Assembly: GCF_018642165.1 (NCBI RefSeq)
Contig: NZ_JAHHZM010000013.1
Location: forward strand, 1-64,000
DNA from: Echinicola shivajiensis
GTDB taxonomy: Bacteria; Bacteroidota; Bacteroidia; Cytophagales; Cyclobacteriaceae
DNA length: 64,000 nucleotides
Reading direction: 5' to 3'
Position 1 is the stretch's first letter. The number at the start of each line of letters is the position of its first letter. The position numbers and the translations under genes were made by a program. Under the pieces are notes generated by a model. The model had not been told where the DNA came from, did not search any database, and worked only from the letters and a program-made list of their open reading frames with translations. Positions 37,362 to 46,841 of the stretch are shown in pieces.

Positions 37362-37691
37362 TTATTCGCTATAATCCATATGTGGGAATTTGTACCGTTC
37401 ATCCACCTTGATGCGAATGCTGCCCTGATTTATCTTCGTCTGGCAAGTTAATCGTTGGTTTTCTTTTAGCCTGCCCAATTTTCGAAAATATTCTTCCCTC
37501 TCGGTCAAGTCTGATAGATTTTCCTGACCTTCTGTGACAATCATCATGCAAGTAGTGCAACGTCCTTTTTTACCGCAAGCATGCATCCAATCTATAGCAT
37601 TTTCATGGATAATTTCGATAACTTTGTTATCAGGTGCTTTTGTGTAAATCTCCTTGTGGTATAGGTTTTCAATTACTATTTTAGGCATCAT
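37362..37691 (-). CDS. [2Fe-2S] ferredoxin
   Basis: 109 aa. The cluster-binding pattern Cys-x5-Cys-x2-Cys (ACGKKGRCTTCMM) with a fourth Cys in RLTCQTKI is complete. The Lys/Arg-rich spacing and the ENLSDLTEREEYF segment are those of adrenodoxin/bacterial Isc-type relatives rather than plant type. It carries electrons in the cytosol; partner unknown. Divergent from the next gene with only about 30 bp between the starts. Confidence 0.88.
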   Translation of the reverse strand: MMPKIVIENLYHKEIYTKAPDNKVIEIIHENAIDWMHACGKKGRCTTCMMIVTEGQENLSDLTEREEYFRKLGRLKENQRLTCQTKINQGSIRIKVDERYKFPHMDYSE

Positions 37692-37722
37692 TCTTCTACT
37701 TCATATAAGAAAATCCTTACTA

Positions 37723-38811
37723 ATGAACGATAAAATTAACCTCAATTATTTAGAAAACTATGCTCAGACCTTTTCAGATAAGGTATGTTCTGATTATTTC
37801 GGTACTAAAAAGTACATGTCTGGGCAGGAAATTATCCAGCTTACACCCAATTCTCAGGTTAATTTCATGATCATTAAGACCCTTTTTGAGAAGTGGCAAG
37901 AAGAATTGGAAAAGCTGAAAAGCAATCCTTTTTTTGATTACCGGGATATGGCAGTGGCTTCAGCACTTAAGGAGTTTATGAATGTTCTTTCAAGGGCAAT
38001 AAAAATCGAACGTGGTCATTTTGAACCGATGATGGAGGTGGCAGTGATAGACACTGTTTTGCTGGCCTTGGATCCCATGGTTTACTTTTGGGGAGAAATT
38101 GAAAAAGCGGCTTCTAACAGTCCTGCTGACCACCTTAAGGCCAGTAAGAAGTATATCAAATGGCATGGGAAACTTCTGGGTGAACTTTTGGAAAGAGGAG
38201 GACAGGCCAATTCCGATACTTTTAAGAATGAATTGAGCAAAGTCTATGAAAGGCTAAAAGCTGAGCTGACACCAGCCAAAGAACTATTGGGAAGTTTAAG
38301 TCAAGTCCTCCCGATTAATTGGGAGGAGCTCTTACCTAGTATCGAGGTGTTTGAAAAAGTAAATGAGGAAGATGCAGACATTCCTGATGAGGCAATGATT
38401 GAAGATAAAGAGACAAAAGAAGAGGAACCTAAAATACAGGAGGAAGAAAGGGAGGAAGCTCCTGTTTTTGAGGAGAAAGAAGTGTCCGTGAGCTCTGCAG
38501 AAGGAAATATAGATCCTGCTTTGGCTTGGGCTAAGTTTGAATCTGAACAAAGTGGACTTTTAAAAGGCCCCATAGATAGCTTGGAAGATGGAGTGGCTAT
38601 CAACCAAAGATTCATGTTCACCAAAAAATTATTTGAAGGTAATCCAGACCTGATGGGGCATGCCTTTAAATCCATAGATCAATGTGATAGCTTCGTGGAA
38701 GCCATTGATTTGATTAACGCTAGATATTTGACTGAATTGAGTTGGGACAAGAACTCTGAAGAGGTCCATGAGTTTTTGCACCTGATATATAGGAAGTTTG
38801 ATGAGAAATAA
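37723..38811 (+). CDS. Conserved hypothetical protein with acidic linker
   Basis: 362 aa from ATG 37723; the longer in-frame start would overlap the divergent ferredoxin gene. Three parts are visible: an all-helical N-terminal domain (residues 1-200), a very acidic Glu-rich linker (about 215-265), and a compact helical C-terminal domain (about 290-362) with VAINQRFMFTKKLFEGNPDLM and a closing aromatic-rich helix. I recall this C-terminal pattern from other Bacteroidota proteins of unknown function. No enzyme motif, signal peptide or membrane helix is seen, so it is probably cytosolic. Confidence 0.75.
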   Translation: MNDKINLNYLENYAQTFSDKVCSDYFGTKKYMSGQEIIQLTPNSQVNFMIIKTLFEKWQEELEKLKSNPFFDYRDMAVASALKEFMNVLSRAIKIERGHFEPMMEVAVIDTVLLALDPMVYFWGEIEKAASNSPADHLKASKKYIKWHGKLLGELLERGGQANSDTFKNELSKVYERLKAELTPAKELLGSLSQVLPINWEELLPSIEVFEKVNEEDADIPDEAMIEDKETKEEEPKIQEEEREEAPVFEEKEVSVSSAEGNIDPALAWAKFESEQSGLLKGPIDSLEDGVAINQRFMFTKKLFEGNPDLMGHAFKSIDQCDSFVEAIDLINARYLTELSWDKNSEEVHEFLHLIYRKFDEK

Positions 38812-38908
38812 CACCCAACAGATCTGATAATCTCTAAATGAATTTATAATAGAAGAATGGTGGAAGGCAGGATGAAATGCTTTGCCCATTTTGAGATAAG
38901 GAAAATTT

Positions 38909-40303
38909 ATGAAAAGATTAACAGTCGTGGTGCTCCTACTTTTGGTGAGCACTTTTAGCCTGAGGGCTCAAAATGGAAATGGCTCGGAAAAGCCCAATTA
39001 TATATTGATTGTCGCCGATGATCTTGGCTATGGTGATTTAAGTTTTACGGGGAGCACCCAGATTAAAACTCCACATATTGATGCCTTGGCTAAGTCCGGA
39101 GTGTTTTTCCCTGGGGGATATGTTTCTTCAGCTGTATGCAGCCCATCAAGAGCGGGGCTTTTGACGGGAAGAAACCAGGTGGAGTTTGGATATGACAATA
39201 ACTTGGCGAATAATCAACCTGGCTTTGATCCTGAATATTTAGGCTTACCTGTAGACCAAAAGACGGTAGCTGACCGTTTAGTGGATTTGGGCTATACCAC
39301 TGGCATTGTAGGAAAGTGGCATTTAGGCTATGAAGATCAATTTTATCCTTTGAATAGGGGCTTTGACGAATTTTGGGGATATAGAGGTGGAGGACATGAC
39401 TATTTTACCTCAGCGCCAAATGGAAAAGGCTATAAAAGCCCTATAGAATGTAATTATAAGACCCCTCAGGAAATTACCTATATTACGGACGATAAAGGGG
39501 ATGAATGTGTCGGTTTTATCGAGCGACATAAGGATGAACCTTTCTTTCTTTATGCCTCCTTTAATGCTCCACATACTCCTATGCAGGCCACTGAAGCTGA
39601 TTTGGAACTGTACAAGGATATTAAGGATGAGAAAAGAAGGACCTATGCAGCTATGGTCCATAGACTGGACATAAATGTAGGAAGAATAGTAGAGGCTTTA
39701 GAAGATGCCGGTTTGAGGGAGAATACCATGATTGTTTTCATCAGTGATAACGGTGGGCCGGCTGAAACGAATGCTTCTGTTAATGCCCCATATAATGGTA
39801 AAAAGGGAATGTTGATGGAAGGTGGAATCAGGGTGCCGTTTATTATCAACTGGCCTGGACAGCTTCCTGCCGGTGAGGTATTTGAAGAGCAGGTTTCATC
39901 TCTTGATTTGACGCCTACTTTTGTCGCTTTGGCAGGGGGTGAATTGAAAGATGAGGATAAATTTGATGGGGTAAATCTGATGCCTTATCTCAAAGGTGAT
40001 AAGCAAGGTGTTGTACATGAGGAAATTAAATGGAGATTTACCATCAGTGCTGCCATACGTGAAGGGAAATGGAAATTGATCAGGGTTCCAGACCGATTGC
40101 CAATGCTGTATGATCTTGAAAAAGATATTTCAGAGCAAAATGATGTGGCCTTGGAAAACCTTGATATTACCAAAAGGCTTTTAAAAAAGCTGGGCACTTG
40201 GGATGTGCAATTGCCACACCCATTGTTCTTAGAGGGCCCAGAGTGGAGAATTAGGCAGGTTGAACAGTATGATAAAAAATATCAGCTGACCCAGCCCGAA
40301 TAA
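38909..40303 (+). CDS. Secreted sulfatase (arylsulfatase A type)
   Basis: 464 aa with a signal peptide (MKRLTVVVLLLLVSTFSLRAQ). Type I sulfatase family: metal Asp pair in IVADDLGYGD, formylglycine site Cys77-Ser-Pro-Ser-Arg, GKWHLGY, a metal site DNGGP near the middle, and the C-terminal subdomain. Cys must be converted to formylglycine by a modifying enzyme not found in this window. It probably removes sulfate from an algal or host polysaccharide in the periplasm, consistent with a marine or aquatic life. It is monocistronic; no glycoside hydrolases lie nearby. Confidence 0.93.
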   Translation: MKRLTVVVLLLLVSTFSLRAQNGNGSEKPNYILIVADDLGYGDLSFTGSTQIKTPHIDALAKSGVFFPGGYVSSAVCSPSRAGLLTGRNQVEFGYDNNLANNQPGFDPEYLGLPVDQKTVADRLVDLGYTTGIVGKWHLGYEDQFYPLNRGFDEFWGYRGGGHDYFTSAPNGKGYKSPIECNYKTPQEITYITDDKGDECVGFIERHKDEPFFLYASFNAPHTPMQATEADLELYKDIKDEKRRTYAAMVHRLDINVGRIVEALEDAGLRENTMIVFISDNGGPAETNASVNAPYNGKKGMLMEGGIRVPFIINWPGQLPAGEVFEEQVSSLDLTPTFVALAGGELKDEDKFDGVNLMPYLKGDKQGVVHEEIKWRFTISAAIREGKWKLIRVPDRLPMLYDLEKDISEQNDVALENLDITKRLLKKLGTWDVQLPHPLFLEGPEWRIRQVEQYDKKYQLTQPE

Positions 40304-40313
40304 GAGAAGCATG

Positions 40314-40346
40314 CAAAAGCCGAGGAACTTTCTTCGGCTTTTTTTA
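40314..40346. terminator. Bidirectional terminator between sulfatase and rodA
   Basis: AAAGCCGA and TCGGCTTT form a stem around a 10-nt loop with A-tract on the left and T-tract on the right, between two convergent genes. The right T-tract overlaps the rodA stop. Confidence 0.88.
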
Positions 40347-41648
40347 ATTCATTCTGCCCAATAATTGAATTCTGTGGGAATCCAGTTTGATGAATATAAA
40401 TAGCAATATGGTAAATGACCAAAGAGAGGAACCACCATAGCTAAAGAAGGGTAGTGGGATTCCTACTACAGGAAACAGGCCAATAGTCATGGAGATATTA
40501 ATGAAAAAGTGGAACAGTAATATCGAGATTACGCAGTAACCATAAACCCTTGAAAAGCGGGTCTTTTGCCGCTCGGCTAAGAATACCAAACGTATCAATA
40601 AGGCAGCAAATAAAGAGACTACCACGAGACTTCCTATCCAGCCAAATTCCTCTCCCAAAGTACAGAAAATAAAGTCTGTATGCTGTTCGGGCACAAAGTC
40701 AAATTTAGTCTGAGTCCCCTCTAGATAGCCTTTGCCCCAAAAACCTCCAGATCCAATGGCAATTTTTGATTGGGTTACATTCCAACCCACACCCAATGGA
40801 TCAATGTCTGGATTGAAAAGTACCATGATCCTATTCTGCTGGTGACTGGGTAGTTTGGAAACTACTAAGTCCAAACTATAACTATAAGCAATAATAGCTG
40901 CACCAATTAACGTAAAGGTCAAGATTCTTTTCCAGGTTTTTTTGCCTGATAAAATCAGCAAAATGGTGATACCAGAAACAGCTGCTACAATATAAATATT
41001 GTTTTCCACTGCTAGTGAAAGTAGAGAAATAGCAATAAAGACCAGTGCCAAGACATAATATTTCTGTGGCATTCCCTCTCTATATAGCATGATAAAAAAG
41101 GAAGTATACACCATGGCTGTTCCCGTATCAGGTTGTAGCATGATCAAACTGATAGGTAATAGGATGATCAAAAGGGCCTGAAATTGATATTTGGGAAGGC
41201 TTAGGTCAAAGGAAGGTTTCTCTATGAATTTAGCCAAGGCCAATGCAGTAGCGAATTTGGCAAATTCCCCAGGTTGTAGTCGGAAAGGTCCTAATTCAAA
41301 CCAAGCTCTTTGCCCGTTGATTTCTTTTCCTATAAATGGCGTGAGCAATAGAATGAGTAGGAAAAAACCGAATAATATCAAACTTAGGTTGTCAAAAAGC
41401 CGATAGTCGGCCACCATGATAATGGTAATCAAGAGAACAGCTGTGCCTATCCATACCAGTTGTTTACCTGAATTGATACTAAAATCAAATATGCTTTTAG
41501 CCGCTTGTTCATCGTAAACAGCAGCATAGATATTGATCCAGCCAATCATCACCAGGGCTAAATAAATTAATATGGTTAGCCAATCAATTTTGTTGATATA
41601 TAAATCGTCTTGTCTCACTTTAGTCTCCAAAATCGCCGACCAAGACAT
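40344..41648 (-). CDS. rodA: Rod shape-determining protein RodA (SEDS glycosyltransferase)
   Basis: 434 aa, about ten transmembrane helices. SEDS features: INGQRAWFELGPFRLQPGEFAKF, LMLQPDTGTAM, and the signature GGSSLWSF near the end. It polymerises lipid II into glycan strands for cell elongation together with PBP2 (mrdA), encoded just upstream. The ATG at 41648 lies inside mrdA (29-bp overlap); a GTG at 41618, just past the mrdA stop, is a good alternative start. Last gene of the mreBCD-mrdA-rodA operon. Confidence 0.95.
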   Translation of the reverse strand: MSWSAILETKVRQDDLYINKIDWLTILIYLALVMIGWINIYAAVYDEQAAKSIFDFSINSGKQLVWIGTAVLLITIIMVADYRLFDNLSLILFGFFLLILLLTPFIGKEINGQRAWFELGPFRLQPGEFAKFATALALAKFIEKPSFDLSLPKYQFQALLIILLPISLIMLQPDTGTAMVYTSFFIMLYREGMPQKYYVLALVFIAISLLSLAVENNIYIVAAVSGITILLILSGKKTWKRILTFTLIGAAIIAYSYSLDLVVSKLPSHQQNRIMVLFNPDIDPLGVGWNVTQSKIAIGSGGFWGKGYLEGTQTKFDFVPEQHTDFIFCTLGEEFGWIGSLVVVSLFAALLIRLVFLAERQKTRFSRVYGYCVISILLFHFFINISMTIGLFPVVGIPLPFFSYGGSSLWSFTILLFIFIKLDSHRIQLLGRMN

Positions 41649-43422
41649 AATTTTCTAGGTTCGGTCTTTCTATATGTCCTCTTAAATATTTTTCTATCAT
41701 CAGGCTAGCTGTGCTGGCTGCCGCTCGACCACCCCAGCCTGCATTTTCTACATAGACGGCAATCGCAATTTGTGGATTCTCCTTAGGTGCAAATGCAACG
41801 AATACCGAGTGGTCCTCCCCGTGCGGGTTTTGGGCCGTACCGGTTTTACCGGCTATGGTGATGTCACTAATGATTGCTCGCATGGCTGTTCCATAAAGCG
41901 CTTCAGCCATGGCATCCTGAACCATGTCAAAATGATGCGGAGACACTCCAACTTCATGCTTGATTTGGTATTCTTCAGGTATTTTTCCAGGGTCTCCATC
42001 TACAGATTTAATCAAATGGGGAGTGTAGTAATATCCTTTATTGGCAAAGATAGCAGCAAGGTTGGCCATCTGGATGGGAGTAACCAACATCTCTCCTTGG
42101 CCAATGGATAGGGAATATATGGTAGAGTATTTCCATCTGTTCTTGCCATACATTCTGTCATACAACAAGCTTGAGGGAATACTGCCGCTTTTTTCAGATG
42201 GTAAATCAACGCCCAATCGGTTTCCAAGCCCAAATTTTTCAACTGCATCATGCCATTTGTCCAATCCAATTTGGGTGTCCGTAAACGTATTGGAAGAGAC
42301 ATCTTGATTGATCATCAATCGGTAAGCCTGATAATAATAGGGGTTACAGGAGTTTCTAATGGCTCCAAATAAACTTACTGGGCTGGGATGATTATGACAT
42401 GCAACCAAGGCTTTGTTACAGGCAAAAGTTGTATTTGGAGTAATGATGCCCCATTGCAGTCCGATAAGAGATTGAACAATTTTGAAGATAGATCCTGGAG
42501 GGTACATGGCCATGATAGGCCTGTTAAACAAAGGTCTTGTGTAGTCATTAAGTAATTTGCCATAGTTTTTTCCATAAGCGGCCCCTGCCAACAAATTTGG
42601 ATTGTAGACTGGTGCGGAAATGATGGAAAGTATTTCCCCAGTTTTGGGTTCAATAGCCACAACTGAACCTTTTTTACCTTCCATTAGCTTTTCACCATAC
42701 TTTTGCAATTCCAGGTCTATGGTAGATTGAAGGTTATAGCCAGGAATGGAAGCTGTATCCAATTGTCCGTTTTTAAAGGAGCCTTTGTCCACTCCTCTTA
42801 CATTGACCATCTTATATTTCGCTCCTTTTTTTCCTCTTAAAATTCCTTCATAATAAGATTCAATTCCGGAATGGCCTATATAATCACCTTGGTTATAGTA
42901 ATTGGCAGAATCACGCTCTAATTGTTTGGGTTGGATTTCAGCAATATATCCCAATGCACTGGCTCCAACAGAATCTGGGTAAGCCCTGACGGATCTGGTC
43001 ATAATAAACAAGCCTGGGTAATCTATAAGGTAATCCTGGATTTTGGCAAACTCTGTGTTGGAGATTTGTTTTATCAGAGGAGAAGGCTTAACGTAGGAGT
43101 ATTTCCTAGCTTTTTGATAGCGCTCTATAAGTTGATCTTTTTCGATTTGGAACAACTTACAGAATTTAGAAGTGTCCTTGATGCTGAACTCTTTTGGGAT
43201 GACCATGAGGTCAAAAACAGGATTATTATAAACCAGCAATTCCCCATGACGGTCGTAAACTAATCCTCTATAGGGATAGTCAACTATTCTTTGCACCGCA
43301 TTTCTTTCAGCACGTCGCAGGAAACTATCATCCAATACTTGGATGACAAAAAGCTTAGTGAGTAAAACTAGGCCTACAATAATAATGACCACAGTGATGA
43401 CACTGTGTCTGTTCTCATTCAT
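41620..43422 (-). CDS. mrdA: Penicillin-binding protein 2
   Basis: 600 aa. One N-terminal transmembrane helix, PBP dimerisation domain, then the transpeptidase domain with the SxxK motif (PPGSIFKIVQ), the SxN-equivalent (YSLSIGQGE) and KTGTA (AGKTGTAQNPHGE). It cross-links peptidoglycan in the elongasome with RodA. It directly follows mreD (1-bp gap) and overlaps rodA, so it is tightly coupled in the operon. Confidence 0.95.
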   Translation of the reverse strand: MNENRHSVITVVIIIVGLVLLTKLFVIQVLDDSFLRRAERNAVQRIVDYPYRGLVYDRHGELLVYNNPVFDLMVIPKEFSIKDTSKFCKLFQIEKDQLIERYQKARKYSYVKPSPLIKQISNTEFAKIQDYLIDYPGLFIMTRSVRAYPDSVGASALGYIAEIQPKQLERDSANYYNQGDYIGHSGIESYYEGILRGKKGAKYKMVNVRGVDKGSFKNGQLDTASIPGYNLQSTIDLELQKYGEKLMEGKKGSVVAIEPKTGEILSIISAPVYNPNLLAGAAYGKNYGKLLNDYTRPLFNRPIMAMYPPGSIFKIVQSLIGLQWGIITPNTTFACNKALVACHNHPSPVSLFGAIRNSCNPYYYQAYRLMINQDVSSNTFTDTQIGLDKWHDAVEKFGLGNRLGVDLPSEKSGSIPSSLLYDRMYGKNRWKYSTIYSLSIGQGEMLVTPIQMANLAAIFANKGYYYTPHLIKSVDGDPGKIPEEYQIKHEVGVSPHHFDMVQDAMAEALYGTAMRAIISDITIAGKTGTAQNPHGEDHSVFVAFAPKENPQIAIAVYVENAGWGGRAAASTASLMIEKYLRGHIERPNLENYVLVGDFGD

Positions 43423-43944
43423 TTAAATGCTTCTACTTTTTTTATAAAACAAGACTTGAACAATAACACCTATTATAAAGGTAAATACAGTACTGGACAA
43501 GGTCTTATATATCATTGGAATATACAAGTTAGTACCGATATTGTCAATGAAGAAGAATGTAAGATGGTGCACTAATATAAGTGGTAGTGAATAAGTAAGA
43601 TACCATCCCATTCCCATGTTCAACAGATTAGGCGGTGTGTTGGAGTCGTATCCGCCTGTCGGAGTGATTAATTGAATCCAGGGCCTTCTCAAAAAGGCCA
43701 TCATAACTGCACTGCCCGTATGAAGTCCCATGCTATCGTAGAATATGTCAATACCAAAACCCAAAATGAATGCCAAGAGCATCATAGGTATAGTTTTGAT
43801 TTCAATTGGTAGCAGTAGCAAATATATAACGTAAAGAAAGCAAAAAGCCATGCCAAAAAGCACCAGGTTTTTTAATACCAGAATTTGTATCAAAAAATAT
43901 AGGGCAAGTCCTATAATGGATGTAAATATGGTTTTACTGTTCAT
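43423..43944 (-). CDS. mreD: Rod shape-determining protein MreD
   Basis: 173 aa, five or six transmembrane helices. Recognised by size, place between mreC and mrdA, and the Bacteroidota-type motif FILGFGIDIFYDSMGLHTGSA. It is a membrane member of the elongasome that links MreC/MreB to the cell-wall enzymes. It overlaps mreC by 11 bp. Confidence 0.93.
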   Translation of the reverse strand: MNSKTIFTSIIGLALYFLIQILVLKNLVLFGMAFCFLYVIYLLLLPIEIKTIPMMLLAFILGFGIDIFYDSMGLHTGSAVMMAFLRRPWIQLITPTGGYDSNTPPNLLNMGMGWYLTYSLPLILVHHLTFFFIDNIGTNLYIPMIYKTLSSTVFTFIIGVIVQVLFYKKSRSI

Positions 43945-44770
43945 TGATGCTTGTGGAAATTTCTTGGAGTGAATCCAGTTCGGCCTCCATATTGTTTTCT
44001 ACCAGATATACATAAGTTAGTTTATTGAAGTTGGTCGCCAACTTAATGGTAATGTCCAAATAATTGGTTTCAGTTCCCTTATTGACCTCTTCAATAGTCC
44101 CTACTAAAAGTCCCTCGGGGAATACAGCGTTATAACCCGAAGTTACCACTGTATCGCCTTTGCTAACATCCACGTGTCTTGGAACGTATTTCAATTTGGC
44201 CAATTGTGGATTTTTTCCATCCCACTGGGTGGATCCAATCTCATTTTTGGTTTTGATTTTAGAGGAAATCAATAGGTCAGTGTGCAAAAGTGATATTACT
44301 GATGCGAAATTTTTGGAAACACCTTTTACCCTACCTACAATCCCTTCTCCGTTAAAGACTCCCATGCCTGCTTTGATTCCGTCCTTGGCCCCTTTATTCA
44401 AGGTGATTTGGTTGGTTTGCAAGTTGATGGAATTATTAATGACCTTTGCGGATCTAAATTCATAATTGGAACTAAGCACACTGTCCAGCGTAAAAGTGAC
44501 ACTGTCCTTTTCTGGGGTGTAGCTGGCCAGTTTGGCCATTAATTCCGCGTTTTTTGCCGCTAGGTCCTCATTGGTGCTTCCTAAGGAGAAATAGGAAGTG
44601 AAACCATCTTTTGCATTAAGAAAGCTTCCGGTAAAACTATTGGAGCTGTTAAAGAAAACAGCCCCTTGTGGTGAATTATAACTTACGATCAGCCAGATTG
44701 CTATTGTCTCCAAGATGATGAATAGCAAAAAGGCCCTTATACTATATAGGAATAATAATATGCGTTGCAT
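43934..44770 (-). CDS. mreC: Rod shape-determining protein MreC
   Basis: 278 aa. One N-terminal membrane helix (FLLFIILETIAIWLIV), a coiled coil (residues 70-95) and the MreC beta-domains with NKGAKDGIKAGMGVFNGEGIVGRV and SGYNAVFPEGLLVGTI. It is a periplasmic scaffold joining MreB to PBP2/RodA. It starts 7 bp after mreB and overlaps mreD. Confidence 0.95.
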   Translation of the reverse strand: MQRILLFLYSIRAFLLFIILETIAIWLIVSYNSPQGAVFFNSSNSFTGSFLNAKDGFTSYFSLGSTNEDLAAKNAELMAKLASYTPEKDSVTFTLDSVLSSNYEFRSAKVINNSINLQTNQITLNKGAKDGIKAGMGVFNGEGIVGRVKGVSKNFASVISLLHTDLLISSKIKTKNEIGSTQWDGKNPQLAKLKYVPRHVDVSKGDTVVTSGYNAVFPEGLLVGTIEEVNKGTETNYLDITIKLATNFNKLTYVYLVENNMEAELDSLQEISTSINEQ

Positions 44771-44777
44771 TCAATCA

Positions 44778-45806
44778 TCAAGTCATCAGCACGGTTCTGA
44801 AACTATTTATATTTTTCAGGGCGGTACCTGTTCCTCTTACTACCGCTCTCAAAGGATCTTCGGCGATATGAATAGGGAGTTTGGTCTTCTGGTGAAGTCT
44901 TTTGTCCAGCCCCTTTAGCAATGCACCACCTCCAGTAAGGTGGATGCCATTGTCATAAATGTCTGCGGAAAGTTCAGGAGGAGCGATCTCCAATGCCTTT
45001 AAAACTGCCTCTTCAATTTTGGAAACAGACTTGTCAAGGGCAAAGGCAATCTCAGAATAGGATACTTTGATGACTTTTGGAATACCAGTCATTAAATCAC
45101 GGCCTCTGATTTCATAATCTTCAGGAGCATCATCCAATTCCGTTAAGGCAGAACCAATGGCAATTTTCACCTTTTCAGCAGACCTTTCACCAATAAGTAG
45201 GTTATGCTGCCTTCTCATATAGTCCAAGATGTCCTTGGTGAAGGTGTCACCGGCGACTCTGATGGACTGGTCAGCAACTATACCTGAAAGGGCTATCAAG
45301 GCAATTTCTGTGGTGCCACCCCCGATATCAACAATCATGGAACCCATAGGCTTTTCTATGTCTATACCGATACCGATTGCCGCGGCGATTGGTTCGTAAA
45401 CCATGTACACTTCCTTGGCGCCAGCATGCTCTGCAGAATCCCTAACGGCTCTTTTCTCTACTTCAGTAATGCCAGAAGGAATACAGATTACCATTCGGTG
45501 TGACTGTGGAAACATGCCTTTTTTATGTCCAGGAATCATTTTGATCAATCCCCTGATCATTTGTTCTGCTGCGTAGAAATCCGCAATCACTCCGTCTTTT
45601 AAAGGACGGATCGTTTTGATGTTTTCATGCGTTTTTTCATGCATGTTCATCGCTTCACGACCTACCGCCAAAATCCTGTTGCTGGATTTGTCGATAGCAA
45701 TGATCGAGGGTTCGTCCACCACGATCTTTTCTTTATGTATAATAAGGGTATTGGCTGTACCTAAATCTATAGCTATATCACTTGAGAAAAAGTCGAATAA
45801 TCCCAT
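44778..45806 (-). CDS. mreB: Rod shape-determining protein MreB (bacterial actin)
   Basis: 342 aa. Actin-fold phosphate loops IAIDLGTANTLI and MIVDIGGGTTEIALI, adenosine motif GIHLTGGGALLKGLD. It forms membrane-bound filaments that guide cell-wall growth and keep the rod shape. First gene of the mreBCD-mrdA-rodA operon on the minus strand. In relatives purH lies just upstream; here a RAYT element sits between them. Confidence 0.97.
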   Translation of the reverse strand: MGLFDFFSSDIAIDLGTANTLIIHKEKIVVDEPSIIAIDKSSNRILAVGREAMNMHEKTHENIKTIRPLKDGVIADFYAAEQMIRGLIKMIPGHKKGMFPQSHRMVICIPSGITEVEKRAVRDSAEHAGAKEVYMVYEPIAAAIGIGIDIEKPMGSMIVDIGGGTTEIALIALSGIVADQSIRVAGDTFTKDILDYMRRQHNLLIGERSAEKVKIAIGSALTELDDAPEDYEIRGRDLMTGIPKVIKVSYSEIAFALDKSVSKIEEAVLKALEIAPPELSADIYDNGIHLTGGGALLKGLDKRLHQKTKLPIHIAEDPLRAVVRGTGTALKNINSFRTVLMT

Positions 45807-46103
45807 CCTGGTCTTTTCTTAATAAATTACGTTTGAGTTGATCGTTTAAAGTTAGCATTAACAACGCTTAAATAAAACGAGGGACAACAAAATTATTACC
45901 TTAATTTGGATTTATAATATCGAGCACAATTTTTTTTTAAATCACTTGCAATGAGAAAGAAAACTGCTTTGCAATAAAAGACATTTTCTATGTAGGAATA
46001 TGCTTTTTTAGGTGATTATTTGATTTTCCGTGCTTGGCTCGGGCTGATTAAGCAAAAAGCAGTCCAAATTGTCCTTTTGGCGCTATCTTTTCGAAACTAT
46101 AAT
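45807..46103. other. Region upstream of mreB, with a candidate -7 element
   Basis: AT-rich, no ORF. On the minus strand 45888-45895 reads TAATTTTG (TAnnTTTG), about 80 nt before the mreB ATG; no clear -33. A long upstream leader is therefore possible. The rest, up to the REP copy, shows nothing I can name. Confidence 0.45.
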
Positions 46104-46220
46104 GGCTATTCGGGATTTGCAATCCCGAATCTAGGTGAAGAGGATTTCAAATCCTCCTTATTTCTAGTTCAGGATTGCAAATCCTGAACAGCAGAACAGC
46201 AGACAGTTAAACTATAATGG
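46094..46220. repeat. 12-bp direct repeats bracketing REP copy 1
   Basis: AAACTATAATGG occurs at 46094-46105 and again at 46209-46220, one on each side of the first composite REP. The second overlaps the stop codon of the RAYT gene. Confidence 0.75.
46104..46193. repeat. Composite REP element, copy 1 (three hairpins)
   Basis: Three palindromes in a row, each with a 3-nt loop: 46108-46130 (ATTCGGGATT/AATCCCGAAT), 46140-46156 (GAGGATT/AATCCTC) and 46167-46189 (GTTCAGGATT/AATCCTGAAC). The shared core is GGATT-nnn-AATCC. It lies next to the stop of the RAYT gene. A near-identical copy in the same direction lies beyond the other end of the gene. Confidence 0.9.
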
Positions 46221-46739
46221 AGCGAGTTCTATGGGGCATTTTCTGACTCCATAGAACTCGCCACAGCTACTGAGTAGATATTCTTCTTCTTTCTCAACAA
46301 TCCCTGCTTTTACAGGGTTTTGGTGGATGTAGCGGATTTTAGTATCAATGAAATACTGAGAAGTGAGTTCTTCTCCATGATATCCCTCTTTCCAGAACCA
46401 AATACCATCTTCCTTTTTCAGCAGCCATAATAACCAGTTTTTTCTGCTTTCATGAGGGTTTTCTTCAATGGCTTTGATAATGCTTTTGGCCGTGTATTTT
46501 TTCAAATCCCTGATAATATCACTTAAAGGGTCTTTTTTACTTCCGATTATTAGGTGGCAATGGTTGGTCATGATGACATAGGCATAAACCAATAATCCCT
46601 TATGTTTTTGACAATGTTTTATACTCTCAATAAGAAGGTTTGTATAGACTTTGCGCGAAAAGACATCTACCCACTGCTTGACAGTAAATGTTAGAAAGTA
46701 AATTCCATATTGATCTCTGATTTTATACATAAAAGCCAT
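46212..46739 (-). CDS. REP-associated tyrosine transposase (RAYT, Y1-transposase family)
   Basis: 175 aa. The HUH nuclease motif is His60-Cys-His62 (IMTNHCHLII), the catalytic Tyr is probably Tyr82 (DLKKYTAKS), and the C-terminal family signature YIHQNPVKAGIV is intact. Known for the family: single-copy, IS200-like Y1 enzymes that bind and nick REP hairpins and are thought to spread them. Here it is flanked by matching REPs on both sides, which supports the assignment strongly. The frame is complete, so it may be active. A second ATG at codon 4 is an equal start. Confidence 0.92.
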   Translation of the reverse strand: MAFMYKIRDQYGIYFLTFTVKQWVDVFSRKVYTNLLIESIKHCQKHKGLLVYAYVIMTNHCHLIIGSKKDPLSDIIRDLKKYTAKSIIKAIEENPHESRKNWLLWLLKKEDGIWFWKEGYHGEELTSQYFIDTKIRYIHQNPVKAGIVEKEEEYLLSSCGEFYGVRKCPIELAPL

Positions 46740-46841
46740 ATCTAAAAAAATATTAGTTGAAAAATATAAACTAGTTTAAATTAAGGAGATCATATTTGAA
46801 TAACTAAGACTAGCCGAAAATTTTTGGTATTCGGATAATTT

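Noticed and set aside
37654-37722. N-terminal extension of the conserved unknown protein
   Set aside because: It would overlap the 5' end of the divergent ferredoxin gene and lacks conserved character; ATG 37723 is better.
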